In this document: in pieces, positions 1-10,460 of the stretch
How positions within the stretch are numbered: the first letter of the stretch is position 1
Layout of the letters: the number at the start of each line of letters is the position of its first letter
Assembly: GCA_028456385.1 (NCBI GenBank)
Contig: JALNQF010000636.1
Coordinates: 1 to 18,589, forward strand
DNA: 18,589 nucleotides
Direction: 5' to 3'
Source: Ophiosphaerella korrae
Taxonomy: Eukaryota; Ascomycota; Dothideomycetes; Pleosporales; Phaeosphaeriaceae
The notes under the pieces: generated by a model
Databases searched by the model: none
What the model was told of the DNA's origin: nothing
The model's input: only the letters and a program-made list of their open reading frames with translations
Position numbers and translations under genes: made by a program

Positions 1-1383
1 ACGTATAAACTAGATAGTAGAATAATACCTAAGATACTACCTTAACTATAACTAAAACAATTAGGTATAACTACTACTTATAGTATAGTTAGTATATAAT
101 AGCGTAAAGAATATAGTAATAAAAGTATTACTCTTCTTTATAAACTATAGATTTAACTCTAATACTTATAGAATACTAAAAGATATTAAATCTTAGACTT
201 TAAGAAGAGAAAACTTTATAAATAGAATAAAAGAGATATATAAATAATTAAGATAGGACGTAAAATTCCTATATAATCGTATAGTAAAGTACTATAATAA
301 GAAATATAAATAGAGACCCTAATTTAAAAAGAAAGAAAAAGTATAGTTAGTTTAAAAAAATATTAAAAGTAAACAATTAAGTTTAAAACTAGATTACGTT
401 AAGATAAGAGTATATAAGATTAAAAACAAAATTACACTAGTTATATTTAAATTAAAACTACTAAGTAAGATAAAGATATACCTAATATTCTATATAGTAC
501 TACTAGAACAAGTACTATAAGAAGTAGAACTACTAGTATATAAAGTAGACACGTATAAAGAATAAGAAAAATAAGAAGTTAAGAAAATTCTAGTATACTA
601 GTTCTATAATAGTAGAAACTACTACTTAGTAGAATAAATAGGTATAAACAAGAAAGGATAACTATAGAAAGATATATAAGAACTTAAAGATTACTTTAAC
701 TACTTTAAGAAATTAGAAGAGTTCTAAAATTAATACTCTCTAAATTACCTTATAGTAAACTAAGAAAATTGTTATTAATAGTACTAGATAAAGAGATAAT
801 AGGAACGTTTAATATAATAGGAGTAAGAGTAGCCTCTACTATAGCTTTAAAATTAAGCTTAAACTTTATAAGAGTAGCTTACGCAATAGACTTCTTATTA
901 TTTAAGGCTTTTATCTTATAAAAATAAAGTAAATAAGTATAATTCTCTACTTATATACTTAGAATCTAGTTACGTTCTTTTTTAGCTTCTATAATCTATT
1001 TAGATAGTCTATCTTAAGTATAGTTAATAGCTCTCTCTATTATAAATAAGTATAGACGTAAGAATAAGTATTATTAACCTATACTCTACTAGTAATATAT
1101 AAGAAAGATTATAAGATAAGTAAGTATTAGTATAAATATATACTTTATAAGCCTTACTATACTTTAAAGAAATATAATCTATAAGAGGATTTAAAGACTT
1201 ATAAGAAGAATAAAGAAATATAGTAATATTATAGTATAATATATAATCTACTAACTAAAGGTAATAAAGGGTAGACTTAGTAGGTATAAGAGAAGATAAA
1301 GAACTTAATATTAATAAAGAAACTAGATTAATAACTTTAGCTCTAAGATAGATAAACTAAAGCCTATATAAGAAAAGAGATAG
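1..1383 (+). pseudogene. Element D: broken pol 3' part, integrase end and chromodomain
   Basis: This is the 3' end of a Ty3/Gypsy gag-pol on the plus strand, cut by the window edge. It is the reverse complement of element A 2588-3940. Base 1 is the last base of the codon equivalent to the catalytic Glu of the integrase DDE triad. The frame starting at base 2 reads R-I-N-stop-I-V-E-stop-Y-L-R, the usual integrase stretch with Gln codons turned into TAG and TAA. A chromodomain follows at about 575-680: the codons from 575 read E-V-K-K-I-L, and a TAA and the TAG at 665-667 replace its conserved Trp residues. The Glu-to-chromodomain spacing is 576 bp, identical to B, so no net indel separates them. 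Bases 690-1370 correspond to the unexplained region between chromodomain and LTR seen in A and B. The gene is not functional. Confidence 0.85.
1370..1380 (+). other. Polypurine tract of element D
   Basis: An 11-base run of only A and G lies three bases before the 3' LTR. This is where the second DNA strand is primed during reverse transcription of LTR elements. Its counterparts, as pyrimidine runs because those elements are on the minus strand, sit at 2591-2601 in A and 6586-6596 in B at nearly the same distance from the LTR. It fixes the plus orientation of D. Confidence 0.7.
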
Positions 1384-1780
1384 TGTTATAGGTATAATAG
1401 GAGAAATCGAGATAGAACTAATTAATCTTAACTTAGATACTAATAAAGTATAAGACAAGTAAGGTAATAACTTTAATTAGAAAACTACCTATAACTAGAA
1501 TATGTAGTAGTAATCTATAGTTACGTATAAATAGATTAAAAGTAATCTATAATATAATATAAATAGATTAGTATAAGTATATAGTTAATAATAGTGCCTA
1601 TTATTAGGATAGTATTAGTAATCTAATCTCTAACCTAGAACGCTAATACTTAATATTATATATATAAATTAACTATTATTTATAGTTATTACTAATTACT
1701 ATATAAGCTTTTATTATTACTTTCTAATCTACTAATACCTTAGAAGAGTTACTATAGTTAATAATAGAGGACCTATAATA
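1384..1780 (+). repeat. 3' LTR of element D
   Basis: This 397-bp LTR is in reverse orientation to the other four. It begins TGTTATAGG and ends CCTATAATA, matching the inverted terminal motif of the family (TGTTATAG...CTATTACA, with RIP changes). It shares with the LTR at 16767-17192 a tandem-repeat block at about 1502-1570 built on the core TAATCTATA, in place of the 54-55-bp duplication of the A and B LTRs. The segment equivalent to GATTAGATTACTAATA is conserved at about 1615-1630. Element D's 5' LTR and its target-site duplication lie outside the window. Confidence 0.85.
1502..1572 (+). repeat. Tandem repeats inside D LTR
   Basis: Degenerate repeats of about 30 bp, each carrying AGTAATCTATA or a near match, are the reverse complement of the repeats at 16993-17073. 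They mark the C/D LTR subtype. Confidence 0.6.
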
Positions 1781-2144
1781 ATAAACTTCTATTCTTTATT
1801 TTATTATACTATATCTATTATTATATAGCTATTATAACTATATTTATTTAACTAGGTATACTCTATACCTCTTATATTAACTTATCTTTTATCTTCTTAT
1901 AGTTCTTTAGAATAGACTATAGTAGTCTCTTTATTTAGTACTAGTCCTTTAGCCTAGATTAATAGTATTTAGGGCTCTTCTCCTTCTAAGTTTTCTATTA
2001 GTAGGTCTTTTATATAAGCTATTTCTTCTAGCTATACTTTTATTCTATTTTCTTTTATTACTACTACTCTATACTTTTACAAGAACTATCTTACTCTATA
2101 CTTACTAGAAAGATATATATAGTAGTTATTATTATAATAGAAAG
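1781..2144 (-). pseudogene. Element C left scrap: gag-pol spacer fragment
   Basis: This fragment is colinear with B 11146-11508 and with A at about 14106-14470, which places it in the stretch between the gag zinc knuckle and the protease. It is read on the minus strand, opposite to the adjacent D LTR, so the D LTR end at 1780 is an insertion or rearrangement boundary inside older C sequence. On its right it meets the LTR of A. If C-left and C-right (16131-16766) were one copy, about 588 bp between them (B 11509-12096) are missing. No function remains. Confidence 0.75.
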
Positions 2145-2587
2145 TATAATAAAGTTACTTATTATTAACTACAAGTAACTACTAAAGTATTAGTAGATTA
2201 GAAAGTAATAATAAAAGCTTATATTGTAATTAATAATAACTATAAATAATAGTTAATTTGTATATATAATGTTAAGTATTAGTATTCTAGGTTAGAGATT
2301 AGATTACTAATACTATCCTAATAATGCGTATTCCTATTAACTATATACTTATACCCTCTTAGTACTTTGTAACTTTATATTTACTAAGATCGCGAATTTA
2401 TAAATTTATTACGTATTAGCTTTATAACTTTATATTTACTAAGATTATAAATTTATAAATTTATTACGTATCTCTATTATAGTTAGCTTCCTAATTAAGT
2501 TTATTTCTCTATAAATTATATATATTATTATCTTCTATAGTAAAGCTAATTAGCTCTATTTAATTTTCTTTTATTATAGTTATAATA
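2145..2587 (-). repeat. 3' LTR of element A
   Basis: A 443-bp LTR equal in length to 15688-16130. Its left end reads TATAATAAAG (family form TGTAATAGG, TG turned to TA) and its right end TATAATA (family form ending in CA). It contains a 45-bp segment present twice. The exact left edge is uncertain by about 10 bases, because the flanking gag-pol scrap happens to resemble the LTR start. Confidence 0.88.
2371..2470 (-). repeat. Tandem duplication inside A 3' LTR
   Basis: A 45-bp unit occurs at 2371-2415 and 2426-2470 (period 55). It starts AACTTTATATTTACTAAGAT and ends ATTTATTACGTA. The equivalent pair in the other A LTR is at 15914-15958 and 15969-16013. Confidence 0.85.
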
Positions 2588-2590
2588 CTA

Positions 2591-2601
2591 TCTTCTCTTT
2601 T
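2591..2601 (-). other. Polypurine tract of element A
   Basis: An 11-base pyrimidine run on the plus strand, hence polypurine on the element's strand, lies three bases inside the 3' LTR. It is the expected primer site for plus-strand DNA synthesis and confirms the minus orientation. Confidence 0.65.
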
Positions 2602-3264
2602 AGATAGGTTCTTATTCTTCTATTCTAGGGGTTAAGTTATTAATCCTATATCTTTATTAATTATTAGTTCTTTATTACTCTCTATATTATCTTACTCTAA
2701 GTATAATAAACTTCTCCTTATAGCTTATATTATTTATAATAAGGTTAAGATATTTCTTTATTATTATTATACTTTATTAAGTCTTTTATACCTTATATCC
2801 TTAAAGGGTAGTAAGTATTATAATAAGTATATTTCTTTAGGTAATTCTCTTATAAAGTATAAGTATTTAATTTCTATATAGTCTTTTTCTACTAAGTTAT
2901 ATAGAGTAAGCTATTAATAGAGCTTAAGAGAAATTATTATTATAGCTTACTATAGCTAAAGCTAAGTATAAGTTAACTTTTTATAAGCTAGTAAAGCTTT
3001 ATTCTTGTATTAAGTGTCTCTATAAGTTAAAAGCTTATAATAATACTAAGTTATCTAAATAGTGTTGTATAATAGAAGCTAAGTTAGATTTATATAATAT
3101 AGTAGAAGCTACTCTAGTTCCTATTATATTAAATATTCCTATCTCCTCTCTATCTATTAGTAGTATTATAAGTTTTCTTAGTTTACTATAAAGTAGTTTA
3201 GAGGATTTTAATTTTAGAAGTCTTCTAGTTTCTTAGAGTAGTTAAAGTTATCTTCTAGTTTCTA
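2602..3264 (-). other. Element A region between chromodomain and 3' LTR
   Basis: About 660 bp that separates the chromodomain from the polypurine tract. The same stretch is present and colinear in B (6597-7284) and D (about 690-1369). I recognise no domain. It could be a C-terminal extension of the polyprotein or a 3' untranslated region; RIP has erased the start and stop codons that would decide. Confidence 0.5.
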
Positions 3265-6135
3265 TATTTTTTCCTATAGTTACCTCTTCTTATTAGTACC
3301 TATCTATTTTACTAAGTAGTAGTTTTATCTATTATAAAACTAGTATACTAAAATCTTTTTAACTTTCTATTATTCTTATTCTCTATATATATCTACTTTA
3401 TAGACTAGTAGTTTTACGTTTTATAGTATCTTTTCTAGTAGTACTATATAGAATATTAGGTATATCTTTATTTTACTTAGTAGTTTTAGTTTAAATATAA
3501 CTAGTATAACTTTTTTATTTACTTTATATAGTCTTATCTTAACGTAATCTAGTTTTAAACTTAATTATTTACTTTTAATATTTTTTTATAGTAACTATAC
3601 TTTTTCTCTCTCTTTAAATTAGTATCTCTCTATATATTTTTTATTATAGTATTTTACTATCTAATTATATAAGAACTCTACGTCTTATCTTAATTAATTA
3701 TATATATCTTTAAGTTTATTAGTAAAGTTTTCTCTTCTTAAAAACTATAATTCTATATTTTTTAGTATTCTATATATATTTAGGTTAAATCTATAGTTTA
3801 TAAAGAAAGATAATACTTTTATTACTATATTCTTTATACTATTATATACTAACTATACTATAGGTAATAGTTATACCTAATTGTTCTAGTTATAGTTAAA
3901 GTAGTATCTTAGGTACTATTCTACTATCTAGTTTATACGTTCTAATTATCTATCTATCTATAAGTAGTATACTATTAATATTATATAATTTATTCCTAAT
4001 TATACTATTATTATTCTTTATTATTTTAATATAAATCTTATATCTCTATCTATAATAATCTTATTTAGTAGTCTATATTAGCTAATTATAGTTCCTAGAA
4101 TCTAGTATATAGTAACCTCTATCCTACTTTTTTTTTATATAGTCTAAAGTATAGGTACTTTATAAGCTTATCTACTATTATTAGGATTCTATTATATTTA
4201 ACTCCTAATATTAAGTCTTTTAACTTAGGTAGTTTTATAATAAAATCTATTATAATAACTCTTTAAAGTTTTTCTAGTACTTTAACTAGTTATAATATTC
4301 TATATAGTGTATATTTACTATACTTATTTCTATAATATTTAGTATAGTTTTATTATACTTCTATTACTAGTTATTTTACTCTTAAGATATAATAATTTCT
4401 TAGTAGTCTATCTAGTATTTTATTAATTTCTTAGTATCTATATACTAGTAGTTTATAGAACTATTATATAAATTCTCTTTATATTTTACTTAGAATATAC
4501 GTTTTTCTATAAGCTTATATAAGACCTTTTTAGATTTTAAGTTTTTTTATTTCTTTAAAAGCTTTTCTTATTTCTTTCTAAATCTATTTATCTAGCTTAC
4601 TACTCTTTTTCTTAAGTATTATAGCTATCTTAGGTATATTTAAGACTAAGTATCCTTTATTATTTTTAACTAGAACTATACTAGTAGCGTTTACTTCTTT
4701 TTATAGGTCTAGTTTTCTACTAAAAGTATCTATAAATTAGTTATCCTTCTCTTTTAGATATATAACCTTAAAGTTAAATATTAATAAGTATTTCTACTAT
4801 CTTATATAGTATTATAATAAGTCTTTATTTATTATAAATTTTATAAGATTCTTATAGTCTATATAGACTTTTATTTAGTATTTTACTTTTTATAGGTATA
4901 CTCTCTATTATTTAAATACTTTATAGATTACTAATATTTCTTTATTATAGATTAAGTAGTTAAACTCTACTAGCTTTATCTTTTTAGAAAAGTATTTAAC
5001 TATATATTTTTATTTTATAGTTTAGTCTTCTTATATTCGTACTATTTTATAGACTAAGTTAGATACGTCTATTTTTATTATTACTAGTAGGTCTAGGTTA
5101 TATATTCTAATAACTAGGTTTTCTATAAACTTTTACTTAATCTAGTTAAATACTTTATTTTACTCTTAAGTCTATTTAAATATAGTATCTTTCTTTATAA
5201 GCTTTATTAATAGTTTTATTAGTTTAGACTATTTTACTATTAGTTTTTTATAAAAGTTTACTAACCTATATAATTATTATACTTCTTATAAGTTCTTTAG
5301 TATTAGCTATTCTTAAATTATTTTAATCTTATTTAGATTAATTTGTATTTTTCCTAGTTCTATAATAAATATAAGGAAGTCTATTTCTTTTATATAGAAC
5401 TTGTATTTTCTTATTTTAAGAAATATCTTATTTTTTACTAGTTTTTCTAGTACTTTATATATATACTATATGTATTCTTCTTCTATTTCTAAGAATATAA
5501 AGATATTATCTAGGTACGTAAATATAAATATATCTAAGTATTCTCTTAAGACTATATTAATTCTTTCTTAAAATACTACTAGTATATTTATTAATCTAAA
5601 TAGTATAACTATATACTTAAATAGTTTATATTATATTCTAAACACTATTTTCTATTTATTACTATTTTTAATTCTTATTTAATAGTAAGCGTTTTAGATA
5701 TCTAGTTTTATAAAGATTTAGGCTTTCTATAGCTTATCTTGTATTTTATCTTTATATAGTAAGGGGTATTAGTTCTTATTTATTATTATATTAGTTTTTC
5801 TAAAGTTTACGTAAAGTCTTTTATTATTTATCTCTTTTTTATCTATAAATATAAGTCTATAAGCTACTAAAGATTTAGATTTTTATATTTATCTTTTTTT
5901 TATTATATTCTATATAAACGCTTATTTAATCTTTAATTCTTCTTTAGTTTTCTAATAGACTAGGCTTTAACCTACGTTTTTCTCTTCTTTTAGGTCTATT
6001 ACTAAATCCTATAATTAATAGTCTAGAAAGTAGTTATTAGGTTCTATAAGCTATTTCTCTTACTTCTTATATTCTTTAAGGAATTTTCCTTTATACGTGT
6101 TTATAGTAGCTTTTAATATTTCTTTCTTAGAGTAG
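3265..6135 (-). pseudogene. Element A: broken pol (RT, RNase H, integrase, chromodomain)
   Basis: The pol part of A downstream of the B insertion. On the minus strand the motifs run in Ty3/Gypsy order. The reverse transcriptase catalytic box lies at 5493-5522 and reads Y-L-D-N, the second Asp lost by GAT to AAT. The RNase H motif is near 5049-5072 (I-D-V-S-N, Asp at 5067-5069). The integrase second Asp is at 4048-4050 in D-R-D-I-R-F (motif 4033-4053), and its Glu at 3940-3942, giving D-35-E spacing. A degraded chromodomain lies at about 3265-3370. Stops fall mainly at former Gln and Trp codons. RNase H to integrase is 1,019 bp against 1,020 in B, so this copy has at least one frameshifting indel as well. 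Confidence 0.85.
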
Positions 6136-6140
6136 CTAAT
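6136..6140. repeat. Target-site duplication of element B, left copy
   Basis: The five bases CTAAT directly before the left LTR of B match CTAAT at 13170-13174 directly after its right LTR. Five-bp duplications are usual for Ty3/Gypsy integrases. The surrounding host sequence (GTAG before, TTTTC after) is element A and matches B near 10155. Confidence 0.92.
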
Positions 6141-6582
6141 TATAATAGGTATTACTAGGGTTAACTTCTTAGTACCTAAAGGGTATTAGTAGATTATAAG
6201 GTAATAACAAAAGCTTATATTATAATTAAGTAATAACTAAGTATAATAGATAATTTGTGTGTGTAATATTAAGTATTAGCGTTCTAGGTTAGAGATTAGA
6301 TTACTAATATTATCCTAATAATGCGTATTACTACTAACTATATACCTAGGCTTCTTAGCTAGCTTTATACTTCGTGTTTACTAAGATTATAAATTATAAA
6401 TTTATTACGTACTTAGCTTTATACTTTATATTTACTAAGATTACAAATTATAAATTTATTATATATCCCTATTGTAGTTAGTTTCCTAGTCTAGTTTATT
6501 ACTTTATAAGTTATATATGTTGTTATTATTAATAGTAAAGCTAATTAGCTTAAATTAGTTTTCTCTTATTATAACTATAATA
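6141..6582 (-). repeat. 3' LTR of element B
   Basis: A 442-bp LTR starting TATAATAGG and ending ATAATA on the plus strand; the other copy (12728-13169) keeps the unmutated ends TGTAATAGG and ATAACA. A hand comparison of the two gives about 40 differences, nearly all C/T or G/A, and only about three transversions. It carries a 51-bp tandem duplication. Confidence 0.93.
6361..6465 (-). repeat. Tandem duplication inside B 3' LTR
   Basis: Two 51-bp units at 6361-6411 and 6415-6465 (period 54), each starting AGCTTTATACTT and containing TTTACTAAGATTA. The same pair is at 12948-12998 and 13002-13052 in the other LTR. Confidence 0.85.
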
Positions 6583-6585
6583 CTA

Positions 6586-6596
6586 TTCTCTTCTTT
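6586..6596 (-). other. Polypurine tract of element B
   Basis: An 11-base all-pyrimidine run on the plus strand three bases inside the 3' LTR, at the same place as in A and D. It is the expected plus-strand primer of reverse transcription. Confidence 0.7.
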
Positions 6597-7284
6597 AGGT
6601 AAGTTCTTATTTCTCTACCCTAGGCCTAAAGTTATTAGTCTAGTTTCTTTATTTATTTCTAACTCTTTATTATTCTCTATATCTTTACGTTCTAATTATA
6701 ATAAACTCTTTCTTATTACTTATATTTCTTGTAATAGAGTTAAAATATTTCCCTGCACCTATTATACTTAATTAAGGCTTACTTATCTTATATCTTTAAA
6801 AGATAGTAAATACTATAGTAAGTATATTCTTACTAATATTTAATATAAGTATACTCTTTTAGGAGTTTCTCTTATAGAGTATAAGTATTTAATTTCTACG
6901 TAGTCTCTTTTTACTAAATTATATAGGGCGAGCTATTAACTAAGCTTAAGAGATACTATTATTATAGCTTATAGAAGCTAAAGCTAAGTATAAGCTAACT
7001 CTTTATAAGCTAGTAGATCTTTATTCTTATATTAAGCGTCTTTATAAGATAAAAGCTTATAATAATACTAAATTATCTAAATAGTCTTGTACCTTAGAAG
7101 CTAAGATAGACTTTAAAGATATAGTAGAGGCTACTCTAGCTCCTATTGTGTTAGGCGTTCCTAGCGTCTCTCTATTTATTACTAGTAGTACTAATTTTCT
7201 TAGTTTACTACAAAGCGCTCTAGAAGGTTTTAATTTTAGAACTCTTCTAGTTTCTTAAAGTAATTAAAGTTTTCTTTTAGTTTC
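6597..7284 (-). other. Element B region between chromodomain and 3' LTR
   Basis: About 690 bp without a recognisable domain, colinear with 2602-3264 in A and about 690-1369 in D. On the minus strand some stretches read as amino acids broken mainly by stops that could be former Gln or Trp codons, so a C-terminal extension of Pol is possible, but an untranslated 3' region cannot be excluded. Confidence 0.5.
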
Positions 7285-10200
7285 TATATTTCTTCCTATA
7301 GTTACTCTTTTTTGTCTATACCTATCTATTTTACTAAATAGTAGTTTCTACTATTATAAAACTAATATACTAAGATTTCTTTAACTTCTTATTCTTTTTA
7401 TTCTCTATATATATCTACTTTATATACTAGTAGTTCTACGTCTTGTAATACTTACTTAAGTAGTACTATATAGAATATTAGGTATATCCTTATTTTACTT
7501 AGTAGTTTTAGTTTAAATATAACTAGTGTAACTTCTTTCTTAATTTTATATAGTCTAATTTTTACGTAATCTAGTTTTAAACTAGATTGTTTACTCTTAA
7601 TATTCTTCTATACTAACTATACTTTTTCTCCCTCTTTAAATTAGGGTCTCTATTTATATTTCTTATTATAGTACTTTACTATTTAATTATATAAGAATTC
7701 TATATCCTATCTTAATTAATTATATATTTCTTTTATTCTATTTATAAAGTTTTCTTTTTATAAAGTCTAAGATTCTATATTTCTTAGTATTTAATATATA
7801 TTAGAGTTAAATCTATAGTTTATAAAAAAGAGTAATACTCTTATTACTATATTCTTTATACTATTATATACTAACTATACTATAGGTAGTAACTATACCT
7901 AATTATTCTAGTTATAGTTAAAGTAGTATCTTAGGTATTATTCTACTATCTAATTTATTCGTTCTAATTATCTATTTATTTATAGATAATATACTATTAA
8001 CATTATATATTATATTCCTAATTACTCTATTATTATTCCCTATAGTTTTAATATAAATCTTATATCTCTATCTATAATTATCTTATCTAGTATACTATAT
8101 TAGCTTATTATAGTTCCTAGAACTTAATATATAGTAATATCTATCTTACTTTTCTTTTTATATAGTATAAAGTATATATACTTTATAAGTTTACCTACTA
8201 TTATTAGAATTCTATTATACTTAACCTCTAATATTAGGTCTTTTAACTTAGGTAGCTTTATAATAAAGTCTATTATTATTGTTTTCTAGAGTTACTCTAG
8301 TACTTTAACTAGTTATAGTATCTTATATAGTACGTATCTATTATACTTATTATTATAATATTCTATATAATCTTATAGTACTTCTTCTACTAGTTAACTT
8401 GCTCTTAGGATATAGTAGTCTTTTAGGAGTCTATTTAGCGTTTTTTTAATTCCTTAGTATTTATATACTAGTAGCTTATAGAATTATTGTATAAATTCTT
8501 TCTATATCTTACCTAAGATATACGTTCTTTTATAAGCTTATATAAATTCTTTTTAGATTTCTAATTTCTTTATTTCTTTAGATACTTCTTATATTGTTTT
8601 CTAAATCTATTTATCTAGCTCGCTATTCTTCCTTTTAAGCGTAGTAGCTATTTTAGGTATATTTAGGACTAGGTATTCTTCTTTATTCTTAACTAGAACT
8701 ATACTAGTAGTGCTTACTTTTTCTTATAAGTCTAGTCTTCTACTAAAAGTATCTATAAGTTAATTATCTTTTTCTTTTATATATATAATTTCTAAATTAA
8801 ATATTAATAGGAATTCCTACTATCTTATATAGTGTTAAGATAGTTCTTTATTTAGTATAAATCTTATAAGATTCTTATAGTCTATATAGACCTTTATTTT
8901 ATACTTTACTCCTTATAGGTATACTTTCTATTATTTAAATACTTTGTAGATTACTAGTATCTCTTTATTATAGATTAGGTAGTTAAGCTCTACTAGCTTT
9001 ATTTTCTTAGAAAAATATTTAACTAAGTATTCTTATTTAGTTCTTAGGTCTTCTTGTATTAGTACTATCCTATAGACTAAGTTAAATACGTCTATTTTTA
9101 CTATTACTAGTACGTCTAGGTTATATATTCTAATAACTAGATTTTCTATAAACTTCTTCTAAATCTATCTAAATACCTTATTGTATTCTTCTATCTATTT
9201 AAATAGCGTATATTTCTTTATAAATCTAGTTATTAGTTCTATATCTTTAGACTATCTTATTATTAATTTTCTACAAAAATTTACTAGCCTATAAAATTAT
9301 TATACTTCTTTTAAGTTCTTTAGTATTAGCTATTTATTAATTAATTTAATCTTTCTTAAGTTTATCTTAATTTTTCCTAGCTCTATAATAAATCTAAAGA
9401 AATCTATTTCTTTTATATAGAATTTGTATTTTCTTATCTAAAGAAATAATTTATTTTCTACTAGTCTTTCTAGCACCTTATATATATACTATATATGTTC
9501 TTCCTCTATTTCTAAGAATATAAGGATATTATCTAGGTATATAAATATAAATATATCTAAGTACTCTCTTAGTACTATATTAATTCTTTCTTAAAATATA
9601 GCTAGTACGTTTATTAAGCTAAAGAGTATAACTAGGTATTTATATAGTCTCTATTACGTTCTAAACGCTATTTTTTATTTATTACCTTTCTTAATTCTAA
9701 TTTAGTAGTAGGCGTTCTAGATATCTAGTTTTATTAAGATTTTTACTTTTTATAGCTTACTTTATATTTTATCTATTTATAGTACGGAGTATTAGTTCTT
9801 GTTTATAACTATATTAGTTTTCCTAAAGTCTACGTAAAGTCTCTTATTACTTATTCTCTTTTTATCTATAAATATAAGTCTATATACTACTAAGGATTTA
9901 GATTCTTTTATGTATCTTTTTTTTATTATATCTTGTATAAATACTTACTTAATTTTAGATTCTTCTTCTATTTTTTTGTAAACTAGGCTCTATCCTACGT
10001 TTTTACCTTCTTCTAGTTCTATTACTAAGTCCTATAGCTAATATTCTAAGAGATAGTCTTTAGGTTCTATAAGCTATTATTCCTATTTTTTATATTCTTC
10101 TAAGAATTCTCCTTTATAAGTACTTATATTAGCCTTTAGCTTTTCTATTTTATAGTAGCTAATTTTTCTTATTTTTTAATTAATATATAGGTTTGCTATC

Positions 10201-10460
10201 TATAACTATAGTATTCCTAATATAATTTCTTATTTATTATTAATTATTATTATATCTATAACTATATTTTTAATTATTATTCTTTCTAGTTCTAGTATAG
10301 AGAGAACTATCTTAAACCTAATAGGTTTCTAGAATAGTTTTCTTTTAATTATACTTAATTATTAAGGGTACTTTTTTATTATATAATATATTCCTTGTAT
10401 TTCTATAAACTTCTTTAATATAAAGTTTTTTATATCTCTACTATTAATTATTAATTCTAC
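7285..10460 (-). pseudogene. Element B: broken pol (PR, RT, RNase H, integrase, chromodomain)
   Basis: The enzymatic half of the former polyprotein. Protease: at 10437-10445 the expected Asp-Ser-Gly reads Asn-Ser-Arg, followed after three codons by N-F-I. Reverse transcriptase: F-I-Y-L-D-N-I-L-I-F at 9516-9545, the second catalytic Asp turned to Asn; upstream near 9600-9660 lies the stretch that matches the R-x-x-Y-G/PFGL-TNAP region with stops inside. RNase H: I-D-V-F-N with Asp at 9090-9092. Integrase: I-D-R-D-I-R-F at 8055-8075 with Asp at 8070-8072 and Glu at 7962-7964 (exact D-35-E), then R-I-N-stop-I-V-E-stop-Y-L-R. Chromodomain: E-V-K-E-I-L from 7388 leftwards, Y-L-V-K-stop at 7326-7340, and stop-E-E-I at 7287-7298, with TAG codons where conserved Trp residues belong. 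All share one frame. Confidence 0.9.

Noticed and set aside
2371..2470. CRISPR-like repeat with spacer in the LTRs
   Set aside because: Only two units with a few bases between them, present in each LTR copy; this is a tandem duplication within an LTR.
10440..10445. Protease with an altered but active site
   Set aside because: Asn-Ser-Arg is fully explained by G-to-A changes from Asp-Ser-Gly, and the frame around it is full of stops.
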